DNA from: CAIKBL01 sp964555355
GTDB taxonomy: Bacteria > Pseudomonadota > Gammaproteobacteria > Ga0077536
Direction of reading: 5' to 3'
Assembly: GCA_964555355.1 (NCBI GenBank)
Contig: CAZKRY010000009.1
Span: 124,001-188,000, forward strand
Length of the DNA: 64,000 nt
The stretch's first letter is position 1, and every line of letters starts with the position of its first letter. Below, in pieces: positions 17,345-26,194 of the stretch. The notes below the pieces were generated by a model. It was not told where the DNA came from and ran no database searches. It saw nothing but the letters and a program-made list of their open reading frames with translations. A program made the translations under genes and the position numbers.

Positions 17345-17641
17345 TTATCCCGGCTGCGTCAAATCTGCATTGCAGCGCGGACAATTGGCGGCTTTCCGGC
17401 TGTTGCCGAGCCACGCTTCCGCCACGCCCACCTGCGGGATAGCAGCTCGGCAACGCGGACAACGCACGCCAAGGATAAGCGCGAGCAAGCCGCCGATGGT
17501 CAGCAGAAACGCGCCAAACATGACGCTCATCGGGATCGCGGGGAAGAATAGGCAGGCCACAAACACTAACCAGCCACCAACGGCGGCGAACCCAAATCCG
17601 CGCGCCCGGCGGCCGAGACGCGCGCGCGCCGATTCGATCAC
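17345..17641 (-). CDS. Small membrane protein with C-terminal zinc ribbon
   Basis: 98 residues from a GTG 11 bases after the nitroreductase stop. A basic N-terminus (ARARLGRRARG) precedes two hydrophobic segments, about 17-38 and 40-58 (FAAVGGWLVFVACLFFPAI; VMFGAFLLTIGGLLALILG). A two-part zinc ribbon follows: C-P-R-C at 61-64 and C-P-R-C near residue 88. Membrane-anchored ribbons of this sort are common and uncharacterised. Probably cotranscribed with the nitroreductase. Confidence 0.65.
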   Translation of the reverse strand: MIESARARLGRRARGFGFAAVGGWLVFVACLFFPAIPMSVMFGAFLLTIGGLLALILGVRCPRCRAAIPQVGVAEAWLGNSRKAANCPRCNADLTQPG

Positions 17642-17652
17642 GTTGGAATTCG

Positions 17653-18273
17653 CTACACGAGACCGGCGCCGCGCGCCGACTCGAGTTGAACGATTTCTGG
17701 CAACGGCCGCCGGTAAAGCCGTGCCGGCTGTTGGCCGTCCAATGCTTTGCCGAGCGTGACCAACATGACCGGAATGACCGTGGACGGAAGCTCCAACAGT
17801 GCGGCGACTTTACCGGCATCAAAGCCGATCATCGGACCGCTATCCCAACCGAAGTGTTTGGCCGCGTACATCAGTGACATCGCAGCCAGCGCGCCTGATC
17901 GAATCGCTTCTTCACGCTGAAGATTCGCTTGGTTGCGATATACGCCGCCGATCATCGGCACAAACTTTTCGCGCTGCTCGGCGGGTGCATCGGCATACAG
18001 CGTAGCCGCATCCTCATGTGCATCCAAACGGCCACATACCAAAATGGCGGCGGCACAGTCCTCGACTTGTTGTTGCCCGTAGGAAAGGCCGCGCAGGGTT
18101 TTCTTGCGAGCGGCGTCACGCACCACGATGAATTGCCAGTGCTGCAAGTTAAAGGAACTCGGGGAGTAACGCACTAAGTCGAATATTTGTTTGAGCGTCG
18201 TATCGTCGATGCTAAGCCCGGTCTGATAGCGGCGCACGCTGTGGCGAGCGACGCATAGTTCCGAAAAATTCAT
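17653..18273 (-). CDS. Nitroreductase-family FMN oxidoreductase
   Basis: 206 residues. N-terminal RHSVRRY, then YSPSSFNLQHWQFIVVRD and a late GWDSGPMIGFD are the FMN-contact motifs of NfsB/NAD(P)H nitroreductase-like homodimers. Substrate unknown; family members reduce nitroaromatics, quinones or flavins. A second family member is at 22904-23557, and the two differ enough to suggest separate roles. Confidence 0.9.
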   Translation of the reverse strand: MNFSELCVARHSVRRYQTGLSIDDTTLKQIFDLVRYSPSSFNLQHWQFIVVRDAARKKTLRGLSYGQQQVEDCAAAILVCGRLDAHEDAATLYADAPAEQREKFVPMIGGVYRNQANLQREEAIRSGALAAMSLMYAAKHFGWDSGPMIGFDAGKVAALLELPSTVIPVMLVTLGKALDGQQPARLYRRPLPEIVQLESARGAGLV

Positions 18274-18320
18274 GAGTCGGTCCTTATCAATTTACGCCCG
18301 AGCCGGGCTCGAGCGTAGCG

Positions 18321-18758
18321 CTATTTCTTGCGCGTTTTGGATGCCGTCTTTTTGCGGCCGAGGGGCTGCTTGGTCTTGGCCGGCGCGGCGCGTTTGGCAG
18401 GTTTCGTTGCGTGATCCGTGGTCACCAAGTTAATCGCTTGCGCGTAAGGCGCGCGATCGCTTTCGGTCAACGCTTCGCGCTCAACTTCGACGATCCGCAA
18501 TATCTCGCCCAAGAAAGACTCACGCCAGGCCGCACGGTCCGCCGTTACCTCTTCGTTGGGTTTGTACATCTCAATGTCGCGTCGACGCAGCGCTTTGCCG
18601 TTCTCGAGCAGACGCTCGATAGTATCCAGGCGATCACGCATGACTGCGACTTCGCCAGCCAAGCCCATGACCATCGCGATCACGCGGTCGACATTGGGAT
18701 CGGCAAAAAAGTACGGGCGCTCGCCTTTGGCTTTTCTTTTGAGTTGTGCGGATGCCAT
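18321..18758 (-). CDS. Hypothetical protein with helical core and lysine-rich tail
   Basis: 145 residues. The N-terminus is basic, the middle is helical with coiled-coil character (VIAMVMGLAGEVAVMRDRLDTIERLLENG), and the last 35 residues are a K/R/A/T/P-rich tail (KPAKRAAPAKTKQ...TASKTRKK) as seen in nucleic-acid-binding or histone H1-like tails. It lies 9 bases downstream of the methyltransferase gene and is probably in its operon. No known family. Confidence 0.65.
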   Translation of the reverse strand: MASAQLKRKAKGERPYFFADPNVDRVIAMVMGLAGEVAVMRDRLDTIERLLENGKALRRRDIEMYKPNEEVTADRAAWRESFLGEILRIVEVEREALTESDRAPYAQAINLVTTDHATKPAKRAAPAKTKQPLGRKKTASKTRKK

Positions 18759-18767
18759 CCCAATCCT

Positions 18768-19946
18768 CTACTTGTGATTGCCGTAAATAAACCAGAACCC
18801 GCCACCGCCGAAGTCGCCACCTTGGAAGACATGCGAACGTTTGGCCTTGGCGACTTGGAAGGCGCTCGGGATCAACGTCTCAATCTCTTTCTTCGGATCG
18901 AAACCGCCGCTCTGCGAGAGTTTCTTCAGATCGATCTCGTGCGATCTCGCCCAAAAGGGTTCGTTATTGTTGCGTGTATCCCAATCAAGCATGAAGGCAT
19001 CGAAGGCATCCATGTTTTTGTACGGCGGAGTTTCCGCGTGCAGCATCATGCCGCCCTTGCGGAGCAGTCGGTTGCATTCGCGCACGATGTTGTGAATCGC
19101 CTTCTCGGAGGTTTCATGCAGCAGGATATGCGAGACGATTAAATCGAACGAACCATCCGCAAAATCCGTTTGCTCGGCATTTTGTTGCGAGTAATGCACG
19201 ACGACGCCTAAATCTTCCGCGCGGGCATGCGCATAGCGGAGCATTGGCGCGGCTACATCGATGGCGTGAATTTCGGCATTAGGAAAGGCTTCCGCATACG
19301 GAATAGTGCTATGACCCACCGAGCAACCCATGTCCAGAATTCGCTTCGGCTTGAAATCCGGATGTTGTTCCCGCAGCCACATCACAATCGATGCGCCCAT
19401 ATCGTTGTTGTACGGTCCCATTTGGCCCATCGCATAGATGTGTACTGCACGGTCATAGACCATGCCGGCGGAGGCGTCGCCGGGCTCGTACTCCACGTGA
19501 TAGCCGCCCGGTTGGCAGTGAATGTCGACCGCCGTGTGATACTTCGGCATGACGAGCTTGGGGTTCAAACGCAGCGAGCCACGCGCTTTGCCGTTCACTT
19601 TGGCGACTTCTCTATTCAAGCGGTTCAAGTCGCGTGCCACCGGGATCTGGCAGGACGACCACATCATTTCCTGGCTGGTGCGCAGCAGCGCGCTGAAGGT
19701 TTGATAGTAATTGTCGCCGGTCATGACGTCCCGCACTTCGAAGCGATCTTTCGGCGCGCGCTTGTGCTGTTTCTCAAAGGCGGGTTTGACGCGTTTCTCA
19801 TAGGCTTCGCGATTGCCACCATGCACGTGCTTGACCAGATACTCCTTGTAGCTACGCACAAATTCTTGTCGTGCAAATTCATCATGCGAAACTGGCGGTA
19901 ACACGCGATGTTCCACTTGGCGATTGATGTCTTGCAGTTGTGACAT
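18768..19946 (-). CDS. Class I SAM-dependent methyltransferase
   Basis: 392 residues. The Rossmann methyltransferase core lies in the second half: motif I ILDMGCSVGHST, motif II acid (IHAIDVA), motif III FDLIVSHILLHE and the RLLRKGGMMLHAE strand. The first 200 residues are an extra helical domain (RQEFVRSYKEYLVKHVHGGNR) not found in minimal methyltransferases, so a large or unusual substrate is likely. Good ribosome site (GGGAGCCC) before the ATG. Substrate unknown. Confidence 0.85.
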   Translation of the reverse strand: MSQLQDINRQVEHRVLPPVSHDEFARQEFVRSYKEYLVKHVHGGNREAYEKRVKPAFEKQHKRAPKDRFEVRDVMTGDNYYQTFSALLRTSQEMMWSSCQIPVARDLNRLNREVAKVNGKARGSLRLNPKLVMPKYHTAVDIHCQPGGYHVEYEPGDASAGMVYDRAVHIYAMGQMGPYNNDMGASIVMWLREQHPDFKPKRILDMGCSVGHSTIPYAEAFPNAEIHAIDVAAPMLRYAHARAEDLGVVVHYSQQNAEQTDFADGSFDLIVSHILLHETSEKAIHNIVRECNRLLRKGGMMLHAETPPYKNMDAFDAFMLDWDTRNNNEPFWARSHEIDLKKLSQSGGFDPKKEIETLIPSAFQVAKAKRSHVFQGGDFGGGGFWFIYGNHK

Positions 19947-20032
19947 GGTTGGGCTCCCAGTGAGATGGCGATGGCCGTAGTATGGCGCAAGTTAATCGCG
20001 CCGGGGAATAGGCAAAAAAGGAATTGATTTTG

Positions 20033-20074
20033 CGCCCTCTCCCGCCCACTGGAGGGGGTTGGAGTGAGGGTCTT
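20033..20074. repeat. Family A repeat, single degenerate unit
   Basis: GCCCTCTCCCGCCCACTGGAGG followed by GTGAGGGTCTT, lying in the 221-base gap between the divergent methyltransferase and cytochrome b-like genes. Confidence 0.55.
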
Positions 20075-20167
20075 AGTGCGCGGTATGAGACATGAACTGA
20101 GTATCTTTAAAGTAAACTTCGCCAACCTCAAACCGTGTAGGCGCGATCGCCGGATGTCCCTTCGAAT

Positions 20168-20947
20168 ATGAAATCTCTCGCCGCGCGCTGGTCGCTGACC
20201 AACGCTTGGTTAAGCGCGGTTGTGCTCTATGCACTGGCACCGTTTGCCGTGGTGCTGGTCGCACGCGCCCGCCACCAAGGCATTGCGTGGGATTTCGCGA
20301 TGGCGTTGGGATTAGCCGGCGCTGTGGGGTTAGCGTTATTGCCACTGCTGAGTGCGCGCTGGTGGGCGCCGCAATTCGCGGACAGTGCGTTTCTGCGTAT
20401 GGTGCAGCGTGTTCATCGCGATCTGGCCTATGTTCTGAGTGCGCTAGTCCTGATCCACGTCATCTTGCTGCTCTATGTGGAGCCGCGAGTCATCGAATAC
20501 CTAAAACTCGGTGCCTCTGCCGCCATGTTGGCGGGGCTGGTTGCGCTTCTCTTCGCGGTGATTTTGTTGGTGAGTTCGCCTCGCGGAACGCACTCGCGCT
20601 TGACGTATCGCGCCTGGCGGCAGTGGCACATGTTGCTATCGTTGGCGGCAGTCGGGCTTACGTTGTGGCATGTGCTGGGCGCAGGGTATTACCATCATTC
20701 GGGGGGACAACGCTTCGCCGCGTTATGGTTGATGGCAATCCCGACGGTATTCACCTGGTGGTTGCGCCGCAAGGCTTGGTCACGGCAACCCAGCGTCGCC
20801 ACCTCACGGCAACGCCCCACTGGTAAATCCATCGTGATTGCCGTAACCCTGATGTGGCTCGCGGCGGCGAGTTGGTTTGCCCTGAGCGGGTCCTGGGAAT
20901 CCACCCTCATCGAAGCGCCACTATGTCAGACCGATCCCTGCTTGTAG
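20168..20947 (+). CDS. Ferric reductase-like transmembrane (cytochrome b) protein
   Basis: 259 residues with about six hydrophobic segments. Histidines in the helices (RVHRDLAYVLSALVLIHVILL; QWHMLLSLAAVGLTLWHV) are placed as haem ligands in the ferric reductase/NOX/YedZ superfamily. The soluble flavin and NAD(P)H domains of full-size ferric reductases are absent. The 3' end overlaps the next gene, a tetrahaem cytochrome c, by 25 bases. That coupling suggests electron transfer across the membrane from quinol or reductase to the c-type cytochrome. No obvious ribosome site. Confidence 0.75.
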   Translation: MKSLAARWSLTNAWLSAVVLYALAPFAVVLVARARHQGIAWDFAMALGLAGAVGLALLPLLSARWWAPQFADSAFLRMVQRVHRDLAYVLSALVLIHVILLLYVEPRVIEYLKLGASAAMLAGLVALLFAVILLVSSPRGTHSRLTYRAWRQWHMLLSLAAVGLTLWHVLGAGYYHHSGGQRFAALWLMAIPTVFTWWLRRKAWSRQPSVATSRQRPTGKSIVIAVTLMWLAAASWFALSGSWESTLIEAPLCQTDPCL

Positions 20948-21291
20948 CGGCCTGGATCACGGCGTTGATTTGCGTCTCGCTCATCGAGTGGCGCGAGCAT
21001 TTGATAATTTCTCGGCCGCTGTTACCCATTGTGTTTGATCATCACGATCATGCGGCGGTCAAGTGCGCCACCTGTCACCATAATTTTTTTGACAATACGG
21101 GCCGCGACTCCTGCTATTTCTGCCACAAGATCCGCCCGGAGCTCGCGCTGACCATCGAACGCGATTTCCATCGCTTCTGCCGCGACTGCCATACCGAGAT
21201 CGCCGCACGCGGTATCAAAACAGGTCCGCTGCGTCGGTGCGCGGCCTGTCATGCCGAACCGGTGTCTGAGATTGCGAAAGTATCGCCGTGA
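20923..21291 (+). CDS. Membrane-anchored tetrahaem cytochrome c (c3/c7-like)
   Basis: 122 residues from the ATG at 20923. A single N-terminal hydrophobic anchor (LLVAAWITALICVSLI) is followed by four C-x2-C-H haem sites: CATCH (48), CYFCH (64), CRDCH (86) and CAACH (106). Extra histidines before and between (FDHHDHAAV; FHRF) could be sixth ligands for bis-His haems. It sits between the cytochrome b-like protein and the photolyase, overlapping both (25 and 4 bases). Likely periplasmic electron carrier. Confidence 0.8.
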   Translation: MSDRSLLVAAWITALICVSLIEWREHLIISRPLLPIVFDHHDHAAVKCATCHHNFFDNTGRDSCYFCHKIRPELALTIERDFHRFCRDCHTEIAARGIKTGPLRRCAACHAEPVSEIAKVSP

Positions 21292-22688
21292 CCAGCGCCA
21301 TCTGGTGGGTACGTCGTGACATACGGTTACACGATAACCCTGCGTTACAGGCGGCATTGGCGGTGGGACGGGTCATTCCAATTTTTATTTGGGATCCCCA
21401 AATTCTGGAAAGTCGTTGGCATCGTGGCGCGGCGAATCGGCGCGGCTTTCTGTGTGGTGGATTGGTGGCGCTCGATACGGCGCTTCGTGCGCATGGTAAT
21501 CGGTTGTATGTGCTACGCGGCGCGCCGCGCGAGGTGTTGAGGCATGCGCTACAGACAACGCACGCTTCGTGTATTACCGCGTGCGCCGACTACTCACCGT
21601 ATGCACGTCAACGCGATATGGAGATCGCGCGCGAACTGCCTCTGAAATTGACGTCGGGCATCGCCATTCACGCGCCAGACCAGCTACTCACGCGCGAGGG
21701 CAAACCGTACACGGTGTTCACGCCGTTTTATAAATCATGGCGCGCTCAGCCGTTGGTCGCAGGTGCCGCTTTGCCGGTGCCTTTTTCTATCCCAGCCGCA
21801 AACTGCGAATTGGCGTCAGAGTTGTTACCGGTGGACAGTCCATCGCCGTGGCTCGTGCCAGGAGAAGGGGAAGCGTATCGACGGTGCGAACGATTTATGT
21901 CACAAACGCTCCATCGCTACGGCGTCGCGCGTGATTTTCTCGCAGAGGACGGGACCTCGTTGCTGTCACCGTATCTGCGTTTCGGTATGTTGTCGCCGCG
22001 CTGGTTAGCGACGATGGTTCAGCAATCGCTCGCACACACGCCTTCTACCGGCGCGGAAATCTGGCTCAAAGAATTAGCTTGGCGGGATTTTTATCTCTCC
22101 GTCCTATGTCACTTCCCGCACGTCACTCGCATCGAATTTAATCCGCGTCTCCGCGCCATCGCGTGGCGCGATGCCCCTGACGATCTCGCCGCCTGGCAGA
22201 CCGGGCACACGGGTTATCCGATTGTCGATGCCTGCATGCGCCAATTGCTGGCGTGCGGCTGGATGCACAATCGCGGGCGCATGATCGTTGCGTCTTTCTT
22301 GGTCAAAGATTTGTTAATCGATTGGCGGCTTGGCGAAGCTTGGTTCATGCGTCATTTGCTCGATGGCGATCCGGCGGCGAACAACGGTGGTTGGCAGTGG
22401 GCCGCGGGCGTCGGTACCGACCCCGCACCGTACTTCAGGATATTTAATCCCGTCTTGCAGGGAGAAAAATTCGATCCGCGCGGCGACTTTGTGCGCCGTT
22501 GGGTGCCGGAATTAAGCCGCGTGCCCACGCGGTGGGTGCACCGGCCCTGGGAGGCGCCGCCGCTGATTTTGCAAGGTGCGGGCGTTACGTTAGGGCGCGA
22601 CTACCCGCACAGAATCGTTGATCGCGCGATTGTGAAAGCGCGGGCGCTTGCTGCGTACCGGGGCGGGGAGGGGAACTCTCGCGCGTGA
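21288..22688 (+). CDS. phrB: Deoxyribodipyrimidine photolyase
   Basis: 466 residues from a GTG overlapping the cytochrome stop (GTGA). The N-terminal antenna domain begins IWWVRRDIRLHDNPAL. The FAD-binding domain has WLKELAWRDFY, HTGYPIVDACMRQL, GWMHNRGRMIVASFLVKDLL and GDPAANNGGWQWAAGVGTDPAPYFRIFNPVLQ, all hallmarks of class I CPD photolyases/cryptochromes. It repairs cyclobutane pyrimidine dimers using blue light. Operon placement after a haem electron-transfer pair is unusual. Confidence 0.95.
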   Translation: MTSAIWWVRRDIRLHDNPALQAALAVGRVIPIFIWDPQILESRWHRGAANRRGFLCGGLVALDTALRAHGNRLYVLRGAPREVLRHALQTTHASCITACADYSPYARQRDMEIARELPLKLTSGIAIHAPDQLLTREGKPYTVFTPFYKSWRAQPLVAGAALPVPFSIPAANCELASELLPVDSPSPWLVPGEGEAYRRCERFMSQTLHRYGVARDFLAEDGTSLLSPYLRFGMLSPRWLATMVQQSLAHTPSTGAEIWLKELAWRDFYLSVLCHFPHVTRIEFNPRLRAIAWRDAPDDLAAWQTGHTGYPIVDACMRQLLACGWMHNRGRMIVASFLVKDLLIDWRLGEAWFMRHLLDGDPAANNGGWQWAAGVGTDPAPYFRIFNPVLQGEKFDPRGDFVRRWVPELSRVPTRWVHRPWEAPPLILQGAGVTLGRDYPHRIVDRAIVKARALAAYRGGEGNSRA

Positions 22689-22902
22689 AGACCCTCACCC
22701 CGGCCCTCTCCCGCGCAGCGGGAGAGGGGGAAATTAAACCTCTCCCATCGGGAGGGGTCGGCGCGCAGCGCCGGGTGAGGGGCAGCGTGTCAATCTGCAC
22801 TGCTTGGAGACCCTCACCCCTACCCTTCCGCGCGCGGGAGAGGGAGAAATTAAACCTCTCCCATCGGGAGAGGTCGGCGCGCAGCGCCGGGTGAGGGGCA
22901 AC
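22686..22902. repeat. Family A repeat cluster
   Basis: Two near-identical blocks in tandem, each being GACCCTCACCCC, a CTCTCCCGCG/GCGGGAGAG-like hairpin, AAATTAAACCTCTCCCATC, GGGAGGGGTCGGCGCGCAG, and CGCCGGGTGAGGGGCA. They lie between the convergent photolyase and nitroreductase genes. Confidence 0.85.
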
Positions 22903-22903
22903 C

Positions 22904-23557
22904 TCAAACGTAGCCTGCAGCCTCTGGCAGCGCCGCGCCGTACGTATCCAAGAACGCGACGTGCGCGAGCGGTTTACGTTTGAGTTTCTTCGGAAACGGC
23001 TTCTCCGGCCAACCGAGCGTGATGACCGCGGCAGTCGCCAAGGGCTCCGGAATGTTCAACATTTTTTTAATTTCTTTTTCGCTTAACACCAAGAGTGTGG
23101 TGAGCACGGTACCGAGCCCTTCGTTGCGCGCGGCGAGCATCAGATTCTGCACGCCGGGATAAATCGATGAGCCGGGGGTGAGTACCGTGCGGTCCAAATT
23201 TGCGTCGAGCGCCGTTAAGACCTTCCAATCCGCACACACCACGATCATCACCGGCACGTCCGCGAGATGCCGTGCGAAGTGATCCACATTCGCCAAAAAC
23301 TTAGTATCGAAGCCGGATTTAATTTCTCCGCTCGCGTACCGCTGCATGACCATGTCCCAGATCGGTTGGTACAGATCATGGATGGCGCGTCGCTTGCCTG
23401 CGTCCTTCACCACCACATAAGTCACCGGTTGGTTATTGCTGCCGGTCGCGGCCCATCGCGCCGCGTTCAGCACTTTGCCAATCAGCGCATCCGGCACCGG
23501 ATCCTTCTTGTAATAACGGCAGGCGTTTAAGGTTTGCATCGCGTCGTAAACGTCCAT
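22904..23557 (-). CDS. Nitroreductase-family FMN oxidoreductase
   Basis: 217 residues with AAGGAG before the ATG. N-terminal CRYYKKDPVPDALIGKVLNAARWAATGSNNQPVTYVVV is the FMN site of the family; GLGTVLTTL and NIPEPLATAAVITLGWPEKP follow. Catalyses NAD(P)H-dependent two-electron reduction of an unknown acceptor. It is divergent from an enoyl-CoA hydratase gene with 103 bases between. Confidence 0.9.
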   Translation of the reverse strand: MDVYDAMQTLNACRYYKKDPVPDALIGKVLNAARWAATGSNNQPVTYVVVKDAGKRRAIHDLYQPIWDMVMQRYASGEIKSGFDTKFLANVDHFARHLADVPVMIVVCADWKVLTALDANLDRTVLTPGSSIYPGVQNLMLAARNEGLGTVLTTLLVLSEKEIKKMLNIPEPLATAAVITLGWPEKPFPKKLKRKPLAHVAFLDTYGAALPEAAGYV

Positions 23558-23660
23558 AGGGGCTCCTTATCGGTGACGGTTGGAATAGAACGGAAGAATA
23601 TACGGGAATGCGCGTAATCCCGCACAATAGGGCGAGCCGCACAACCCTAAGGAGCCTCCG

Positions 23661-24458
23661 ATGTCCGTTTTGAATTACGAAGTGAAAGGCCACGTTGCAA
23701 TCGTGACGATCAACCGACCGGATGCGCGCAATGCCATCAACCCGGAAGTCGCGGTGCGCTTGTCGGATGCGTGGGCCGCCATCCGCGACGATGTCAACGT
23801 ACGGGTAGCGGTGCTGACCGGTACCGGCAGCGTATTCTGCGCCGGCGCGGATCTCGGCCAATTGATTCCGCTGTTTTCCGGCGTACGCCAACCGGAGAAC
23901 GACTATGACCGCAAAGTAGTGGCCGATCGGGCGCTCACCCGCCGCGCGCTGTTGCGCGACTTCGATACCGAAAAGCCGGTCATCGCGGCCATCAATGGGC
24001 ACGCGATCGCGGGTGGTATGGAGATCGTGCAAGGCACCGATATTCGTGTGGCCGTGCCGAGCGCCAAGTTCGGCGTGCAGGAGGTGAAATGGGCGCTGTT
24101 CCCGGCTGGTGGTTCGTCGGTCCGCTTGCCCGTGCAATTGCCATTCGCCAAGGCCATGGAATTGTTATTGACCGGCGATCTCATCACCGCGCAAGAGGCG
24201 CTGCAGCTCGGTTTTCTGAATCACGTGGCGGATGATCCGCTCGCCAAAGCAATGGAAATCGCCGAGAAAATCGCGGCGAACGGCCCGCTTGCAGTGCGTG
24301 CGATCCGTAAATCCGCGCGTGCGTGCTTAGGTTTACCGGAGCGTGACGCGCTTGCGCTTGAAAACGAAATCTCAGGCCCGGTATTTTTGACCGAAGACGC
24401 GCGCGAAGGTCCGCGTGCGTTTATGGAAAAGCGCGCGCCGATGTATCGCGGGCGCTGA
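23661..24458 (+). CDS. Enoyl-CoA hydratase/isomerase family protein
   Basis: 265 residues with AAGGAG before the ATG. The crotonase fold is clear: VTINRPDARNAIN, the oxyanion loop segments VLTGTGSVFCAGADL and INGHAIAGGMEIVQGTDIRVA, and FGVQEVKWALFPAGGSS. An acidic residue equivalent to Glu144 of hydratases appears as the E of FGVQEVKW; the second (Glu164) appears replaced in PAGGSS, so the exact reaction (hydratase, isomerase or other crotonase chemistry) is not certain. Confidence 0.85.
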   Translation: MSVLNYEVKGHVAIVTINRPDARNAINPEVAVRLSDAWAAIRDDVNVRVAVLTGTGSVFCAGADLGQLIPLFSGVRQPENDYDRKVVADRALTRRALLRDFDTEKPVIAAINGHAIAGGMEIVQGTDIRVAVPSAKFGVQEVKWALFPAGGSSVRLPVQLPFAKAMELLLTGDLITAQEALQLGFLNHVADDPLAKAMEIAEKIAANGPLAVRAIRKSARACLGLPERDALALENEISGPVFLTEDAREGPRAFMEKRAPMYRGR

Positions 24459-24466
24459 GGGCGTCA

Positions 24467-24871
24467 CTACAAAGACATGCAAGCCGCGCTTCTTACGCGC
24501 AGTACCGCTTCTTGTTGGAAGCGCGTCTTGTATTGTGAGACGACATCGTTAAGCGCTTGTTCCGCGGTGGGCGTATCTGGGTGAACCACGCTCACGACGT
24601 AGCTTGGCTCGTGGATGATGTCATTGTGGGCATCGCGCCATTGGCCGTTGGCTTGCCACACCGTGAAGCCCGCCGGAAAGTGTTTCGTGAGTGTGCTGTC
24701 GATAAATTCGCCCCAGTCACTTTCGCTAACTTGGCCAGTGGGCGTGGCTTGACCAAAGTAGAGAAGGTCTTGTACCGCAGGTTGTGCCCCCTGCGGGCAA
24801 GGCGCGATGTGCGCTGCGCAGGCCGTGAGTAAAACGGCGCATAACACGTTGATGCTAACAGTCCGCGCCAT
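24467..24871 (-). CDS. DUF3574-family lipoprotein
   Basis: About 134 residues from the ATG at 24871 (a TTG two codons earlier is also open). A short lipoprotein signal ends in the lipobox LLTAC. The mature part has the DUF3574 pattern LYFGQATPTGQVSESDWGEFIDSTLTKHFPAGFTVWQANGQW, then a strand with HPD and a C-terminal RFQQEAVLRV. Function unknown. It lies just after and in line with the DUF1772 gene. Confidence 0.8.
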   Translation of the reverse strand: MARTVSINVLCAVLLTACAAHIAPCPQGAQPAVQDLLYFGQATPTGQVSESDWGEFIDSTLTKHFPAGFTVWQANGQWRDAHNDIIHEPSYVVSVVHPDTPTAEQALNDVVSQYKTRFQQEAVLRVRSAACMSL

Positions 24872-24880
24872 TCGCAAATT

Positions 24881-25327
24881 TTACGATTGTAGCGCGGCGA
24901 GAAACACCAGTGCCGCGCAGACGCTAAGCGCACTGCGGACCGCATGCAGGTGGCCCCATTTGATGAGCAATGCATTGGTTTCCGCGGAAGCGAGATCGCG
25001 CGCCGGCTCGAACAAGCGCTGGTTGGTGGGCATGATGACGATAAACGTAAACGGGATCACGGCGCCGATCAGCAATGCGCCGACGAGCCAGCCGATGTAT
25101 TCGCTGAACCACCAGGCGCCTATCCCAGTGACGACGCTGGTGGCGGCGAGTGTTGCTTGCATGACATAAGCGCGCTGGTAGCTTGGCTTCCACACCGTTG
25201 CCGCTAACGCGGTCCCGCAGCCCATGCGTGCGGGATGTTCGACTGCGTTGATATAAACAGCGGCGCCGGCAAACAACCAACAGCTCGCCAACGCGACATT
25301 TTGCAGCGCGACGAGAAGCGAATTCAC
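24881..25327 (-). CDS. DUF1772-family integral membrane protein
   Basis: 148 residues with four hydrophobic helices. The family pattern WKPSYQRAYVMQATLA, IPFTFIVIMPTNQRLF and ALLIKWGHLHAVRSALS matches DUF1772 (anthrone-oxygenase-like membrane proteins). Ten bases separate it from the DUF3574 lipoprotein, so they are likely cotranscribed. Function in bacteria is not established. Confidence 0.8.
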   Translation of the reverse strand: MNSLLVALQNVALASCWLFAGAAVYINAVEHPARMGCGTALAATVWKPSYQRAYVMQATLAATSVVTGIGAWWFSEYIGWLVGALLIGAVIPFTFIVIMPTNQRLFEPARDLASAETNALLIKWGHLHAVRSALSVCAALVFLAALQS

Positions 25328-25351
25328 AACGCGACCTCGTGCGGTATGCGC

Positions 25352-26194
25352 TTACCCATGCGCCTGGTCCGCGGTGTGTTTGACGTACTCGACCAACTCC
25401 GCCGCCGTTTTGAGTTTGGGAAACGGAATCAAGCGATGTACTCCTAGACTTGCGTAACGACGGATGAGATCACGCGTCAGATCGTCTTTGGGCGTGATGC
25501 TGATTTCGAGCGGACCGAGCTCTGCGGGACGCGTGACTTCGCGCGCCGCTTGCGCGAGTCCTTCCATGCATTGCTGAGTCGCCATTTCATCCAGTGCAAA
25601 CCCGTACCAACCGTGCGCATATTTGACCGCCCGCCGAAAGGCGCCCGGCGTGCGCCCGCCAACCACAATCTCCGGCGACGGTTGCTGCACAGGCTGCGGG
25701 CGTGCTTGGATCCCGCTGAAGGAAACAAACCTTCCTTGATAGCTTGGCTGCGCTTGCGACCACACGGCCTGCATCGCGGCGAGGTAGTCATCCGTACGCG
25801 CGCCTTTGTGATCGAAAGGAATCCCAAGTGCATCAAACTCGGCCTTCAAATATCCAATGCCGATGCCAAAGATAAGCCGACCTTTCGACAGCACATCCAG
25901 ACTCGCCAGTTCCTTGGCGAGTACCAGCGGGTTACGTTGCGGCAGAATGATAATGCCGGTGCCGAGCTTGACGTTTTTGGTATGCGCCGCGGCGAACGCG
26001 AGCGCAACGGTTGGATCGAGCATTGGATAAAGTGGGGGCAGCGGCGAAGGCGCTACTTGTGGATCCGGTAACACCACGTGTTCACCCGTCCACAGCGATT
26101 CAAAGCCAGCTGCTTCCGCCGCTTGCGCAACCTGCGCCAGCACATCCGGTTGGCTGCAAGCATTCATGTTGATGCCGAATAGGCCGAGTTTCAT
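25352..26194 (-). CDS. LLM-class (luciferase-like) oxidoreductase, F420/FMN type
   Basis: 280 residues with the TIM-barrel luciferase-like pattern: GFESLWTGEHVVLP, VKLGTGIIILPQRNPLVLAKELASLDVLSKGRLIFGIGIGYLKAEFDALG, and PEIVVGGRTPGAFRRA. This resembles the TIGR03619-like F420-dependent subgroup; whether the host makes F420 is not shown here, and FMN is an alternative. Its ATG overlaps the stop of the CoA-transferase (TAATG). Confidence 0.85.
   Translation of the reverse strand: MKLGLFGINMNACSQPDVLAQVAQAAEAAGFESLWTGEHVVLPDPQVAPSPLPPLYPMLDPTVALAFAAAHTKNVKLGTGIIILPQRNPLVLAKELASLDVLSKGRLIFGIGIGYLKAEFDALGIPFDHKGARTDDYLAAMQAVWSQAQPSYQGRFVSFSGIQARPQPVQQPSPEIVVGGRTPGAFRRAVKYAHGWYGFALDEMATQQCMEGLAQAAREVTRPAELGPLEISITPKDDLTRDLIRRYASLGVHRLIPFPKLKTAAELVEYVKHTADQAHG

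Noticed and set aside
16974..17822. 282-codon open frame on the minus strand through the nitroreductase and repeat region
   Set aside because: It overlaps a better gene on the same strand in another frame and crosses family A repeats; composition is arginine/serine/proline-rich noise.
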